Shown here piece after piece: positions 36,375-49,149 of a DNA stretch of 64,000 bases. Source of the DNA: Loripinus fragilis (lineage: Eukaryota; Mollusca; Bivalvia; Lucinida; Lucinidae); assembly GCA_964019695.1 (NCBI GenBank), contig OZ026522.1:16056687-16120686 (forward strand). Reading direction: 5' to 3'. Each line of letters opens with the position of its first letter. Positions within the stretch are counted from its first letter, which is position 1. Position numbers and translations under genes: made by a program. Below the pieces are notes generated by a model, which was not told the DNA's origin, searched no databases, and saw only the letters and a program-made list of their open reading frames with translations.

Positions 36375-36660
36375 GCAGGCAAAATATTTGCTACCATGTT
36401 GCTGCATTCATGCTTCTCTTTAATTTGATATGCAACAAGACCATGTTCTGAAAAAGTTGAATTTTGACCTTTTGAGTTTTGACCCAATTGGAAAAAAAAC
36501 CCATCTCTGGCCAAATAATAAATAAGTGTGCTTAGAGAAACTCATACAATGTACATAGCTTTGAAGATGTAGTTCAACATGAAATTCTTTATCAGACAAT
36601 TGTTAAATTGGCAGGAATATGGATCATTCAAATTAATATTGATAATCAATCAAAAAAGCT
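36375..36660 (-). repeat. Repeat F unit
   Basis: Repeats 35020-35266 plus 35848-35900 (AAAATATTTGCTACCATGTT, GCAGGAATATGGATCATTCA, GATAATCAATCAAAAA) without the C2 insertion, so it serves as the empty-site reference. Confidence 0.75.
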
Positions 36661-36889
36661 ATATAAAATTATTCAATACTGTGATAATTGGGAAACATGG
36701 TGGGAGTCCCACTCATAAAAGTGGGAGTCCCTGTATCTCTTCCCATTTTCGGTGGGAGTGATATGTTTGAACAATTCTTTGACTGATATTAAACTTGTTC
36801 AGAAAATTGGTCAAATGCTGAAAACTCCATCAGGCCTCCAGATAAGTCAGTGTGTACTGAAAAATTATTTTTCTTATTTCTCAACAAAA

Positions 36890-36950
36890 AATAGGTTGTG
36901 TGTACTCAAAAACCGCCTCATTGAGGCGATTCTTTTGAGCACCCAAAACA
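36890..36950. repeat. Recurring hairpin element, second copy
   Basis: TGTGTACTCAAAAACCGCCT and complement GGCGATTCTTTTGAGCACCC around CATT. CAGGCCTCCAGATAAG at 36831 looks like the 5' end of the carrier MITE and resembles the C-family TIR. Confidence 0.7.
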
Positions 36951-37204
36951 CATGTTTAAAACGATGAGTAAGGAAATAAATGCAATTTTAGGTGCACAAA
37001 CGATCTTTATCTGGACCTATGTTCCATATAAGTTTTTGAAAAAAAATGAGTATGGTGACATACCCTTTTCATTTCTAAAATTGACAGTCCAAACAAGTAT
37101 TGAACAGAATTCAATGTGGGAATTATTAAGTAGCACATGTCCTTAAGTCTATCAACTTCAACTACTTTATTTAACCATGACATGTCTTTTATCAGGAGCC
37201 AGTG

Positions 37205-37424
37205 CATGAGATTTCCAACAATGTGGTATGTGCGACAAGCAAAGCCTAAGATCAGCCTGCGCATACGCACAGTCTGATCAGAGCCTTTGCTAGTCGCTTG
37301 AGTATTCTATGATTGTTAAGCTACTGACTGAACACCATTTGGAGTTTCTAAGCTTAACAGGAGGCTGCAGAAGCTTGTCTGAGTCTACACTTGAAAAAAA
37401 TGTAAAATTGTTGGAAATCTCATG
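37205..37424. mobile_element. MITE with 18-bp perfect TIR
   Basis: CATGAGATTTCCAACAAT at both ends in inverted orientation. The interior phrases TCAGCCTGCGCA and CTGATCAGAGCC recur in other dispersed repeats of the window (20330-20400, 24010-24080). Confidence 0.75.
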
Positions 37425-39734
37425 CTGAGGCTCATTAATTTCTGTTATTTACCAATCTTCATAAAGTTCACTGAACCTTTTCTTGATCTGCCTTCGTCCT
37501 CTGCCATTTGTTTTTACCTTAACCCTTAAGCGCCAAGAAAATCAAAGCACTGAGAGTACTGATGGAAACGATGTCTTGTGATTTTAGTTCTTGTAGGCTA
37601 AGCAGAGTGCATTTTTGTAGATGATATTTTAGGAATATTTGAATTTGTATATTGTATATTTTTCTGACCAATGATGAAGGAAAAGTTTGATATGATTTCT
37701 ATTTTTAGTTTTTAGTTTTAGCATAACAGAATTTTGAAGGGGCATGCGACAAAATATCAATCTTATCATTTCAAACATGGGCTGGTATGTCTTTAAACCC
37801 TATTTCACTTTTAAGCTCTGGTGGCCATTTTGTTATGTGGGATCAAAAATAGTAAGTGAGTATGATCAGGAAATACCACAATCACAAACCGCAGACAACC
37901 CCGTGGTACCGGGAGGAAGAGCTGCTCAACCATCACAAGACACCAGAAAGACAAATTAAGCAAAGCAACCAGCTCTCTCTCTTCCCCACCAAGATGATTA
38001 TAATACTAGAATGGACATAAAGTAACGTACAACAAAACATAGAACAATTACAGACTCCCGCAATGGGAGTAACAATAAACAAAAAGTCAACAACAACAGA
38101 ACCACCGCCTTAGAACGGACAGCAGCCTAAGCCACTGGGGGGGCTTAAATGCATTTTACTGGTACCAAACCTTTTGCCCATATTTAGCAGAGGGCATTAT
38201 GCCGAATACATCACTGAAATTATTTTAAGAGTTTGGATTACTGGTTAAGAAGTTTAGATATCTTTTTAGATTTTCCATTCGGTTCATTGTTGCCCTATTT
38301 TGAGGGTAATGCGATGAATTATTGCAAGCAGGAAACAATGGTTAAGGAAAGGTGGTTTATAGCCATTTCCTTTTGCCTAGCTATTGATAACATTTTGTTC
38401 AGTGGAGCAACCCGTTAACATTTTGCTAACATAGACTTGCATTATAATTGCCTAAAAATTCCAACAAGGGCAATAACTAAAGTTTTAAGGGTCGATTTTG
38501 ACAAAACTTATAGGATATCAGAGTACTTGATACTTATTGTGTACCAAATATGTATCAAATCTGACCAGTAGTTCTGAGATGTGGATGGACAAAAATGCGA
38601 CGGACGGACGACGCCAAAACTATATCCCTCCAACTTTGTCAGGGATTATTAGATATCAGCATAGCTACATACCTAAAAAGCTTTAAATATGTTATGTGTT
38701 CTGATAATTTTTATCACCTGGTAAAATATCTTGTTTGGGTTTACGTTAATTTCTCTGTCAAATGTCTCAAATTTGTTCCAAAATGTTCGCTTTTCCATAT
38801 TTTAGCCCATTTTGATGTCCGTTTTTGGTAACAATAACAAAGATAAACGTCAATTTAAAAGTTTTACTTTTAAACTTGGTATATTGTTCTAATAAACCAA
38901 TAAGAACAAAATGGTGAAAAGCATTTTAGCCCATATGTGGGCCAAAATAGCACCCCCCTGATGCACGTAGCTCTTTGGCAATATTAACTGTGTATATCTA
39001 GCATATAGTATAGATATAAAAAGAAGATTTATAGATGGTAAACTTAGGTTTCATTAAGAACATTGACAATAAAAAGTAAAAAAAGCACTTAAAAATAAAA
39101 AAGAGCAAAAAAAGAGCCATGACATGTGATTTCCAAAAATGTGGCGTTTTGACAAGTGTAAACTTAAGCGTTGCATCGATGATCAATTATAATCACCAAT
39201 TATAATCGATGATCAATCAAAAACTTCGTTTGATAGTGTTTTTGGTAATAATCGATGATAATTGAAAAACATAACACTTGATCCAATTTTAAGCTCCTAT
39301 TCTAAATATGCAACTTTGCTACAAGGAATAGCAGTTAAATGGAGAGTTAAATGGAGTTTGCTGTCAGGACCAGTTGTGGTATTGGCTACTAGCACAAAGG
39401 CTCTGATCAGACTTGACCCGAACCTTTGCCGGTCACAGGAAATCTCATGTCACCTAATTCCTTGAATTATACCCAAATCAGCATTTGTAATTTGTAATAT
39501 TCTTACAACCACCAGGTTGAGTTTTGTTCATAATAGCACAGAGTGTGCTCAAATAGCAAAGGTACAAGCAACAGCAAATTGTAAATTTGCAAGCAATTTG
39601 TTGACAAAATTTTTAAACAATATAATATCTGGTTTCAGCGACTATTTAGACTTCTTACAGATCAAACATGATATGGAGTTTGTCAAAAAGCAAATAAAGC
39701 ATTTTCACATGCTTCTACAAAATATACTGTTTGG

Positions 39735-39928
39735 TTTTTTGTTTGATTTGATTCTTTACGTCCCATCAACAATCTTTCAGTTATAAAGGGACAGGTCTTC
39801 CTGGGTTGAAACCAGTACTAAGCTAGGATAAATGTGTCTTGCGCAAGGACACAGTGCAGTGACGCTGTTGAGGCTCGTGTCTGGGCCCCTTCATCTTGAG
39901 TCAAGCACTCTACCACTGAGCCACTGCA
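39735..39928 (-). repeat. SINE-1 copy inside the right element
   Basis: Same copy as 19866-20058, mirrored. Confidence 0.85.
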
Positions 39929-41269
39929 TATACATATCTTTAACAAACATGCACTTTGTAAAAAAATTAACTCATTGTGCTACCAATGTTTATTTTAGGA
40001 CGCAAGGCTGTGACTCTCGGTGGGTGAAATTATTCTGGACTTCAAAACTATATGCAATGACACAATGACAATACATGCGTTACCTCAGACCTACAAACAA
40101 TGACTAGAAACATGTATACAATCTATACATAAACTCAACTATCGTATGGCAGTACTGTTATTCAGTAGATAACATCATGTTATACAAAGTAGATCTTGCA
40201 CAAAAGATTATTGCATAGAGTTTAATATCAAGTTTGTGCAAATGTGAATAAAGCATTTTCACACATTTCCTTTACTTGGCATATGCAAAATATACTTATC
40301 TATAATGAACATACACTTTGCTGAGAAAAATTCTAATCCATGTGCTACCAATGGTTATCTTAGGACACAATGATGTGACGCTTGATGGGTGCAATTATCT
40401 ACTTCAGAACTATATGCAAAGACACATTGACTATACATTATTTCAGACCTATATGAAATGACTAGAAACATTCATACAATCTATACATAAATTTAACTAT
40501 CATATGACATTACTGTTATTCAGTAGATAACATCATGTCATACATAGTAGCTCTTACAGAAGTGATGATTTCATGAGAAATTTAAAAAAAAATTATTGCT
40601 TTACTTCAAAGAGTGTTTAAGAGTGTTTAAAGTCAAAGAGACTCTATAATGGTTCCGACTTAAAGACTTATCTATTGATGAGATGATAGGGGCCTGATAC
40701 TTTGGCTGTTTGTCGGGCCCACTGGGGTTTACCTGTTGGATTTCTTTTGCTCCAGTATTCAGTTTTATTTACTGTTGAGTCCTTATCTTTGCTTTATCTC
40801 CTTGTTATATCTTGATTTATATGTTTTAGGAGATGATGCATTGATAAGTTAGGGGTCTTTCATGCAAACCAAATATCTATGTGTCTTGATCCACATCTGA
40901 ATTAAGGGTGAGGTTGGCGCCGTTAAACCGGTTTAAGCCCTCCAGTAAAATATTTTACTGACCGTTCCAAGGCGGTACTTCTTTTGTGGATCTTTTGTTT
41001 TTTGTTCTGTCTTGTGTTTGCTATGTCTTTGTGTGCATCTGTTTATATGTGCTTTGCGGTCACCTGCTGGGAAAGGGCTGACCTCTTGGCTCTCGTTTGT
41101 GGTGTCTTACTGTGAGTTTGTCACTCTCCTATTGGTATCCTGGGTCAGGTGTGGTACTTGATTGTATTGATTCCTGATCTTTGCACCCTTACTTACTTTT
41201 ATTCCAATTGTGTTTCTTGTCACCAAAGAGTTATTTAACTTCTGGCTATGACATTATTTTTTGACATGA

Positions 41270-41462
41270 TTTGTTTGTTTGATTTGATTCTTTACGTCCC
41301 ATCAACAATATTTCAGTTAAACAGGGACGGGTCTTCCTTGGTTGAACCAGCACTAAGCTAGGATAAATGCGTCTTGCTCAAGGACCACGACGCAGTGACG
41401 CCGGTGAATCTTGAACCCTCAGTCTCGAGTCAAGCACTCTACCACTGAGCCTCTGCGCTCCC
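41270..41462 (-). repeat. SINE-1 copy inside the right element
   Basis: Same copy as 18328-18520, mirrored. Confidence 0.85.
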
Positions 41463-43815
41463 TTTTTGACATGATATATTCCACTGAATAACAGTAACAT
41501 CAAATGAAAAAATAATGTTATGGCCACAGGTTGCATAATTTTGATACAAAGAAGTTATGTTAATAACAATGTAAATTTTCTTTGAAATAAACCAGCTTTG
41601 GAGGTGTTAATTTCGCAATAGAGTTCATATGATGAGAGAATCTTCCATTTGTGCCCATTTCAAATCATTTTTTTAAACTAACCTAAGGCTGAGCCTGTCT
41701 AAACTGATTGACTTAAGCTTTAAGTATTTGGTCAACATTATTCAGTCTAGTCAGACTCCTCCCACAGAGGAAGGCAAAGAAAAGAATATACTTCCTGGCC
41801 CCCATCCCTCAACAAAGTTTAAGAAGTAAATTTAATCCTGCCAACAATAAAGGAACCATCTCTCAGAAACCTTCAGCAGAAAATAAAATGCCCCACTCTA
41901 CCACCTTGTTATGAAATGATAACTTGTGTAAGACCCTCTATAAAATACATAGAACAAATCAGAACGAATGGAATAAGAGACCCTATTTCTGCTTGTTAAA
42001 GTACCATCAGCACATCAAAGAACAAACATAAGAGTCCCTGTCAAGGCTAGTCACCAAGTCATTTTCTATTTCATCCTTGCTGGGAATCTATCTTAATATA
42101 TTATCCCAAGGAATCCTAGTTAGTTGGATTTTATAATACGGTAAATCTTGTATTAGTTCGTACACTCGAATAGTTCGTTAAATGTCATGTATTAGTTCGT
42201 ACACTAGTCATTTTTTATATGCAATTCTATTAGTTCGTACACAACGGTTTTTTTTTCTTCATTGGTGCTTGTTTTTAATCAGCGTGGCTGTCTACGATAT
42301 GTTCCTGTTAACTTTCGCGTGCTTACACCAAACAGACCTTTTCGTCTGTCAATCTAACGACTTCGGTCGCTAACGTAAATCCAGCATTGCCGTCGCATGT
42401 TAATAACATTAAAATTTGTTTTCTGAAAATCGAGCGAATGCTAATTTACACGCCCTATGTCGCCGATGCGTCAGAGATATATTCTGTACGTTCATTACAA
42501 AAAGTGTCCTTAGAATAATGGAAAGTTGCATATTACTTCTGTGTCATATATCTTTTATAATCGGACACCCAAGCCGCGTGCGACCCGGAAAGCATTTTTA
42601 TACTTGTGCAGCTCGGACCCGACACGAAATCAACTTGCACGGTGCCTCACATAAACTGGTACCAGAATATTTCGTAAATAGCCTGCTGGTACTTATGACA
42701 AGGCCCAGGAAAGCATGTGCTTTTGCGCAATCTCATCAGGGTCCCGCTGCTCACTAACATAAAGTTTGAAGTGGATGAAGACTCAGCATGCTCACACCAA
42801 ATCAAATTCTAGATATCTACTTACGTTTTGTTTTATATAGTTGAATATCAATTTCGGTTTTCTGAGCGTAAATAACTCAATAAATGTAGTAATAACGGCT
42901 TTTCCTAGGTTCAAACAAATGGAACATTTTAACAAATTGTTTAGCCGATCGTGGCGTGTCTTGCTGTCCTCATGAAACTACATACGGAAGGTCCTGAGAG
43001 TTCATGATTACCGAGATAGTGTACGCACAGACGCACAAACCGAGCATAATTTGATTGTATCATGATTCTAGGTTTTGATGAATGGCATTTCCATGAAATA
43101 AGCCAGTTCATGAGATTATGGTACCTATCGCATATGCGAGCAGCGAAGGCTCAAACGAGCCTGTGCATCTGCGGAAAATCGCCAGCGCCTTCAGGCTTAA
43201 CTGCGAGCATAGAAGGAATGTAGATGAAGGTACGTTCATTAATTTAGGATAATAGCCCCACTAGGTGGCTGTGAATTTGAAAACAGGAAGAATTCGCTTT
43301 ATTTTAACCACCACGCATCTATTGATGTATGTATCCCGACTTTCAATATATTAGTTTTCATGAACAGTCAGACCGTGTGTCTTTTTTGGAAGGAAAAGTC
43401 TTCCAATATGGATGGATTTTCCTTCCATTTAGTTTTTTTACAGAAAATTGGAAGGTCTTTATAACATCCATCTTAATGAAAACAGCAAAAGACCTTGAGA
43501 TCATCCGCGGTGACATACATATCAGAATTTGCAAAAATCCTTACCACACGTCTGTAGATGTTTTACCCCGACTTTGTTGTATGAGACCAACAAAGTCGCA
43601 GATCAGCCTGGGTACCGCACATTCTTATCAGCGCCTTTGTTATGAATACAAAAATTAAACATTTTGTCAGGCCTGGTCTGGGTCAAACCTGTCTGCTAAT
43701 AATATCAGCCGCAGACATGAAGATCAAATCCGCCGCTTTCATGCCACGTGCTGTTTTAAGAGTTGGGTAGCACGTGGTGCATTGGCGCATAACATAAAAC
43801 ATAATTGCTCAGCTG

Positions 43816-44080
43816 CATGCGCGGATCCAGAAAGGGGTCCAACTTTGACAACTTTTTTTTTAATTGATGATGGGAGAGAGGATCCAAACACCACTATATG
43901 CGGGTCATCATTGGCCCGCCAGCGAAACACCATTTAAATGGCGTTTCGCTGGCGTGCCGCTGATGGCCCAACATCGAATGCTGGCTTGGTAGCTTTGTGA
44001 TTTTAAAGGGAACCGGACCAGTATGCTAAGAAATCCTATTTTTCATGGGTGGGGTCTGTCCCCCTCTGGATCCGCCCATG
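43816..44080. mobile_element. MITE, CATGCGCGGATCCAG family (right copy)
   Basis: Mirror of 15742-16005, including the central hairpin around CCATTTAAATGG. Confidence 0.65.
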
Positions 44081-44421
44081 AGCTATCTGGCATGAAAAGA
44101 CAATTTCTGTAAACTCATCACTTTCGCTCATTGCGATCGCGTACACGTTCGCAAACATGTGATATAAATTGTTTTGGATCTCGGAAATTTACTTTACAAA
44201 TTCAAACTATCAATGCCCCACAATTTTATCAAATGGCGGGCGACAGCCAGAACTCCTTTTTTTTAATTTCCAGTGGGTGCATAAAAGGCCTCGATACACC
44301 GTCACAAAACCGAAAAATCGCACCGGAAATTCACTTTTTTTCTTAACGACGTGAAGAGCATTAGACGCTAGTAGGCAAAGATGAGCCTGTGCATCCAACA
44401 CAGTTGACTTTACGGTAGTAT

Positions 44422-44727
44422 CATGCGCGGATCCAGGAATTTTTGTCATGGGGGGGGGGGGGGGGGGGGGGTAGGGGGCTCCAGGCTCAACTGACAGAGA
44501 AAAAACACTCTGATAACGTTTTCTTAGGCATCAGCCTTTTACGATTTTACAGAGGGGTCCAATAATTTATTTTAAGGAAAACTATAATTTTTTAAGGTTC
44601 CAGAGGGGGTCTATCATTTTTCAGGGGAGGGGGTCCAAATTTTTCCAGCGGGTGTGGGGTCCAAATGCTAATTTCAATTGAAACCTATAGAATTTTTGAT
44701 GTTCCAGGTGGTCCGGGCCCCCATACA
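44422..44727. mobile_element. MITE, CATGCGCGGATCCAG family, one end deleted
   Basis: Mirror of 15081-15400 with a G-run of about 22. The second TIR is missing because the 578-bp deletion begins inside it. Confidence 0.65.
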
Positions 44728-45971
44728 AAGCTAATACTTGTGTAAATCTGCTCGATGATGATATTGTTGCGCGAAACGAAACGAAAGTTAAGGTGTATTT
44801 ATTTTATTATTATTATTCGTTTCTGTCTATCGACAGTGTCTTTTCATGCAATTGACTTAATTTCAAACGCCACTGCTATCATTCTGTCCATAAAAACTTA
44901 TACCTAGCGCACTATATTTTTAGAACTATTTTAGTGGCGGTCAGGTTCATAAAGGGCGGGAAAACATTAGCAATCCACAAGAAAACGTGTCTTCTTCACG
45001 TTTATGACAAAAGGACAGGGCTGCGTTTATTGTCCGTCTCGTAATGTTTAAAAGCAAAGAAAAGTATAATGATAAAAAACGATTGCAAGATAGTGTACTT
45101 TTAACTGCAATATCTGGCTGCATCATAGATATTGCAAGCGGTTCTTCGTCGTACAAGAGCAGATTTTCTCATGCTAAGGCATTGTTTTTCTGACGCTCGT
45201 TTGAGGCATCCAATGGGGTTTACTGATTTGCGAATTTGTCCCAAATTTTTACCAATTAGCGTCTTCATAAAACTCATTTTTACCAGTAAGCACATTCAGC
45301 ATTACAAAATAATTTTTTTATCACTGATTTTTCTTAAATTAAACTGATTAAAGCGTAATTTTAACAAACGAAACACTGATTTTTAAGGTACCCCGTTGAG
45401 ACCCTCTCCGTTTGATGTACAAATAAACTTATAATTCTGTTTCAATCATATGTAAGCTTTCAATAATCAAGTTTTCAAGCACAACAACGTTTTTCTGACC
45501 GTTGGGTTTACATTTCAGAGCTGAAAACCGCAACAAACTAATAAAATACCAATATTGTTTTTGTCTAGCAGCAGGACAAGGGTTGTTTGCATTAAGGACA
45601 TTTGGTTCCCAGCGACTTACACAGACTGTAACGGTATAGGTAGCGGACTGGGTAGCAATGTTGAACGGGGGTTCGATGATATGGGGATTTTGTGTGTATT
45701 TTGTGTATATGATACCATTGGAAACAGATGTTTTGAGAAAACATCGTTTCCAAAAAATGCATCTGAAAACGTCGTCTGCTGCAAATAATTGCCTAACATT
45801 ACTGACAAATTAAATATAGAAGCAAACAGCCTAGACCCATAACAGACTGCGTCTGGGTCCACACTGTTTGTCATAGAGGCTTCTTAAACATTCAAGCAGA
45901 CGAGAAAAGCAGACGACCTTTGTTGCGATTGGCGCATTAAGGGTTAAAAGTCCTCCCTGTGCAGCAAGCCC

Positions 45972-46166
45972 TGCGCCAGTAAACAGAAACAGCAATAAAT
46001 GACAAACTAATTGGATATATGTATTTATTGTCGGAGAAACGCTTCGCAGGTCCAACCAAATTGAGAACAAGAATAAGAGGGAGACAACTCCCGACAATAC
46101 AGTTATATCTGCAACTGCAGAAGTGAAAACATATTATACGAGCAACATAACCGCATGGCGTAACCA
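45972..46166 (-). repeat. 3' LTR
   Basis: About 195 bp, starting TGGTTACGCCATGCGG and ending near ACTGGCGCA on the minus strand. It differs from the 5' LTR at about 6 of 182 aligned bases, roughly 97% identity by eye. A purine-rich stretch (46167-46195 complement, AGAGAAGAAAAGAAAAGAG) directly precedes it and is the polypurine tract. Confidence 0.88.
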
Positions 46167-46316
46167 CTCTTTTCTTTTCTTCTCTTTTAAGTCTTTTAAG
46201 GAAAGAGCTAGAAAATTATAAAATAATGTTTGTACACATATTATGAAGAAAAACACATACATATTAAGCAGGTCACCCACCCTTCATGACAAGTTTTGAA
46301 TCATGAGAGAATGTAA

Positions 46317-46628
46317 TCAATATCTAACATAATCTTCCAAATACTTTGGTGGTCTAGATGCACGTTTAGGTCTTGATTGTTCTTGGGTTATAGGATTTTC
46401 AATAGCTTCTGTAGGAGGAATTTCCTGACCTGAACCAGGAAAAATTACAGACTGAGACGAGGAATCATGTTGAAACGTATCATGTTCATCTTCAACTCCA
46501 ATCAAAATTGGGATGTCTGGCAGCCGTGGTTTGGGGTTATGCGAAGTCAAGGGTTCACTTAAGGTCAGGGGTATATTGGGACCCTCGACGGGATCATCGT
46601 CATCGTCAATGTGATTGCCAATATTCAA
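46317..46628 (-). pseudogene. pol: Gypsy pol C-terminal extension
   Basis: A 103-codon frame with an acidic stretch (DDDDDP) and the basic ending RPKRASRPPKYLEDYV, a tail common after the integrase C-terminal domain in Gypsy-type polyproteins. It is out of frame with the integrase piece upstream (ends 46666), so a frameshift separates them. Confidence 0.7.
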
Positions 46629-46665
46629 ATGACTGTGGTAGGTTGGGGTAAATTCTGATGGAACC

Positions 46666-47187
46666 TTATAACATTCTTTTCATTTTGACTTTGTACGAAG
46701 TAGCACGCAGCTGATTTCCAACAAATTTTCTGATTCGGCACCACTCGCCATCTATAGACACGACAAGATACCTATCGCGGGCATGTGATTTATCTTTATC
46801 TAAGTACAGGTAAACTAAATCACCGACATTGAGGAAAATGGTAGGGACATGTTTACCACTTTTGTGTTTGGAAATAGCACTTGGACTGTGATTTTCAGAT
46901 CGATTCTTGTGTTGTTCAATGATGATATCGCGATCTGATATTGGGAGTTGTTCGTGGTTATATTGACTCCTCTGAGTGCATAACTCGCGCCATGACAAAC
47001 CTGAAAAACGGATACGTGCATTTAGGCGTGCTATGGCAACTGAAAGATCCAGCTGGCTTACGGCACCACCGCCAGGTTCACGTCGAAGTAGCTCTACCTC
47101 GAGTTCTTGTATGGCCCTTTCAGCAACAGGATTTTTGTTTACATTTTTAACCCTACCAATTTCGATATTAATCCGTAACTGTTTCAA
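46666..47187 (-). pseudogene. pol: Integrase core end and C-terminal domain
   Basis: A 173-codon frame. NPVAERAIQELE contains the likely catalytic glutamate of the D,D,E triad. VGDLVYLYLDKDKSHARDRY and following resemble the GPY/F-type C-terminal domain. The second catalytic aspartate (VRVDPAPG) lies just upstream of this frame's first Met, near 47225, in the same frame. A frameshift near 47268 breaks continuity with the upstream integrase piece. Confidence 0.82.
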
Positions 47188-47270
47188 AAGAGTGTCATCC
47201 TTAAGAGCAATGAAACCTGGTGCTGGGTCTACCCTAACTAACGCGATGGGACCATCTAATGGGTGAAGAT

Positions 47271-47873
47271 CTATATGACAAGACGAGCTAACGCATCACG
47301 TAATGTTTCGTGCTTTTCATTATCTATTAAACACGCTGCTGTATAAGATGTAACAGTTTCACGGACGACAAAGATTAGTTGGCGACTACGTTTCAACACG
47401 TCTGCGGCGAATGATATGCCTATAGATTCTGGGGGATCTTCAGAGGTCTGTTCAATTAACTTGTCAGGAAATTTCTGTAGAGAACAGCAGGCATGACATG
47501 TGCCACACATATGGTCAACTGCTTTGGTCATGTCAAGTGCATGGCGTTTCATAACTTGCATCAGTTGATGCTTGGATGGGTGATTGAGTCTGAGATGCAA
47601 GGCAGTAACCAAGCCGTCTAAAACTGAGCGTGGCATGATTATTAAGTCAGTGGCTGGTTGCAGGGGGTCACTGCGCGGCACAACTAATAATCCATCTCTG
47701 GCTATAGTTGCAACAGCAAGGTATCTCTTTACATCCCTCACATTTGTGATTTTTTTTGACGGGCGAGTGCCTTGCTTTAAATGAGTATGAGTACGTCTGA
47801 GGTCAGGGCACTCAGACTGAATATCAATCCAAGCTGATCGCGTAGTAAAGGGAAGCGATTTGGTATTGTTCAA
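47271..47873 (-). pseudogene. pol: Integrase zinc-binding and core start
   Basis: A 200-codon frame. The HHCC zinc motif reads LRLNHPSKHQLMQV...CGTCHACC; the first catalytic aspartate lies in SFAADV. Integrase inserts the cDNA into the host chromosome. The frame is open upstream of the Met to about 47900, where a frameshift separates it from RNase H. Confidence 0.85.
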
Positions 47874-47887
47874 GATATCATTTACAC

Positions 47888-48349
47888 TTACTGAGCCAGA
47901 ACCAAGTCTTCCGTTTGGATAATGAATTTACAAATTTGACAATTTGGTTCATTGCAATCTGGAGAATTTCTACTTGAAAAGTCAGACAGGATATTGGCTG
48001 AGCCTTTCAGATGTTTCAGTGATACCTGGTACCTACTAACAGTAGATAGGAATGAAGTAACACGAGGGCTTGCAGAGAATTGACCTCTGCACAACTTTTC
48101 GACAGCCTGTACGCACGGTTTACTGTCAGTAAGTACACATGCAGTGTGTCTAGACTGTATTATATAGGGGCTGAAGTGTTTAACAGCGGCAGAGATAGAC
48201 AATGCTTCTATCTCGCATGGTAACCAGGTTACCTGGTGTTTGCGTAGTTTTGCACTAAAGAATCCGGCGAGCTGTAACTTGTCATTGGTGAAACGTATAA
48301 AGTTGCGCCAATACCGCGTTGGGATACAGAGCCATCTGTTACTATCCAC
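47888..48349 (-). pseudogene. pol: RNase H domain (second part)
   Basis: [10 protein letters not shown] holds the catalytic glutamate and [11 protein letters not shown] a catalytic aspartate of Gypsy-type RNase [16 protein letters not shown] is the usual end of the domain. The first catalytic aspartate is in another frame (48229-48879), so a frameshift lies near 48295. Confidence 0.85.
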
Positions 48350-48879
48350 AGTTGGTCTGAGGGTTGGGGTAACATGATTGATTTATGCGAACTCAGGGCA
48401 CCTTGAGCATTATGAAAATGCTTTATTAATTCTTCAGTCCAGAGAATTTTATCTTGAGATTGTTTACCAGCAATAGCAGTATCAAGGGGTCCAACTAACT
48501 GCGAGCACTTAGGTAGGACTCGTCCTAAAACTTTATAGGCACCGATGAACGATCTCAAACCATGAACTGTATCAACTAGAGGGGACTTTGCCAATACTGC
48601 TATGTGATGCGGGCTTGCAGATAATGATCCTTGAGACCATATCCAACCTAATATTGTAGTAGAACGTGGGCATATGACGGTTTTGCAAGGAGAGAGACGT
48701 AAATTGCAGGCTTGTAGAGCATGTAGGACTTTTTTGAAATTCAACAGTAACTCTTCTGGGGTGTTCCCGCCACAATATAAGTCATCGGCAAGTTTAGCAA
48801 CGGAGCCGTCTTGAATTAAATCACCAAGGACACGGCACATTAATTCTTCTAAAGCGGTCTCGGATCCAGGCATACCCAT
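48229..48879 (-). pseudogene. pol: RT palm/thumb and RNase H start
   Basis: A 216-codon frame. [13 protein letters not shown] is RT motif [11 protein letters not shown] is motif C, with LADD where most Gypsy elements have Yx[12 protein letters not shown] and ILGWIWSQG follow in family order, then the RNase H start WIVTDGSVS. An in-frame TAA (about 48889-48891) separates it from the fingers/palm piece upstream. Confidence 0.88.
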
Positions 48880-48891
48880 TGCACACCTGGT

Positions 48892-49143
48892 TTAGACACG
48901 CACACCACGAAAAGGTGTAGCTATACCACAAAATTTCATTGATTGTTTAGCGAGTGGTATTTGGAAAAATGCGTTTGTCAAATCTGTATTTATAATATAT
49001 TTCCATTGCGCAACTGTGCATAAAGTTGAATCTACATCAGGCATAAGCGAAGGTTGGGGCTTACTGTAACGACCAACATCACTGAACGCAGTTACAATGC
49101 GGAAACCTCCATTTGGCTTTTTGACAAGAAATGAGGGGTTCAA
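48892..49143 (-). pseudogene. pol: RT fingers/palm
   Basis: An 83-codon frame with [14 protein letters not shown] and motif [13 protein letters not shown], whose aspartate binds the catalytic metal. The frame continues upstream of the Met towards 49230, where another stop occurs near AATAAGTTAAACATCACG (plus strand). It joins the next piece in the same frame across one stop. Confidence 0.85.
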
Positions 49144-49149
49144 ATATTC

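Larger units (their letters stand above)
37540..45756 (+). mobile_element. Right copy of the 8-kb inverted element (Helentron-like?)
   Basis: Reverse complement of 13488-22259. In this orientation it begins AATCAAAGCACTGAGAGTAC, has GGAAACGATGT at 37564-37574, and ends in a hairpin (45720-45751) whose last 11 bases, ACATCGTTTCC, are the complement of that motif. It lies in the A-run of a piggyBac-like MITE. It carries two SINEs, two GATCC-type MITEs and no long frame. It lacks about 578 bp of the left copy and has about 31 extra bases near 42810-42840. A DNA copy moved by rolling-circle or another duplicative process would fit. Confidence 0.7.
37523..45943. mobile_element. piggyBac-like MITE split by the right 8-kb copy
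   Basis: TTAA (37519-37522), CCCTTAAGCGCCAAG and an A-run stand at the left. After 8.2 kb the A-run, ATGCATCTGAAAACGTCGTC and the rest of the MITE follow, ending CATTAAGGG and TTAA (45944-45947). The halves join to match the intact MITE at 33795-34024. Confidence 0.88.

Noticed and set aside
36216..36514. Proline- or glycine-rich short frames
   Set aside because: Products of the poly-G tract and GT run.
47584..47784. Plus-strand frames inside the pol region (also 46941-47266 and 53304-53534)
   Set aside because: Antisense shadows of integrase and gag.
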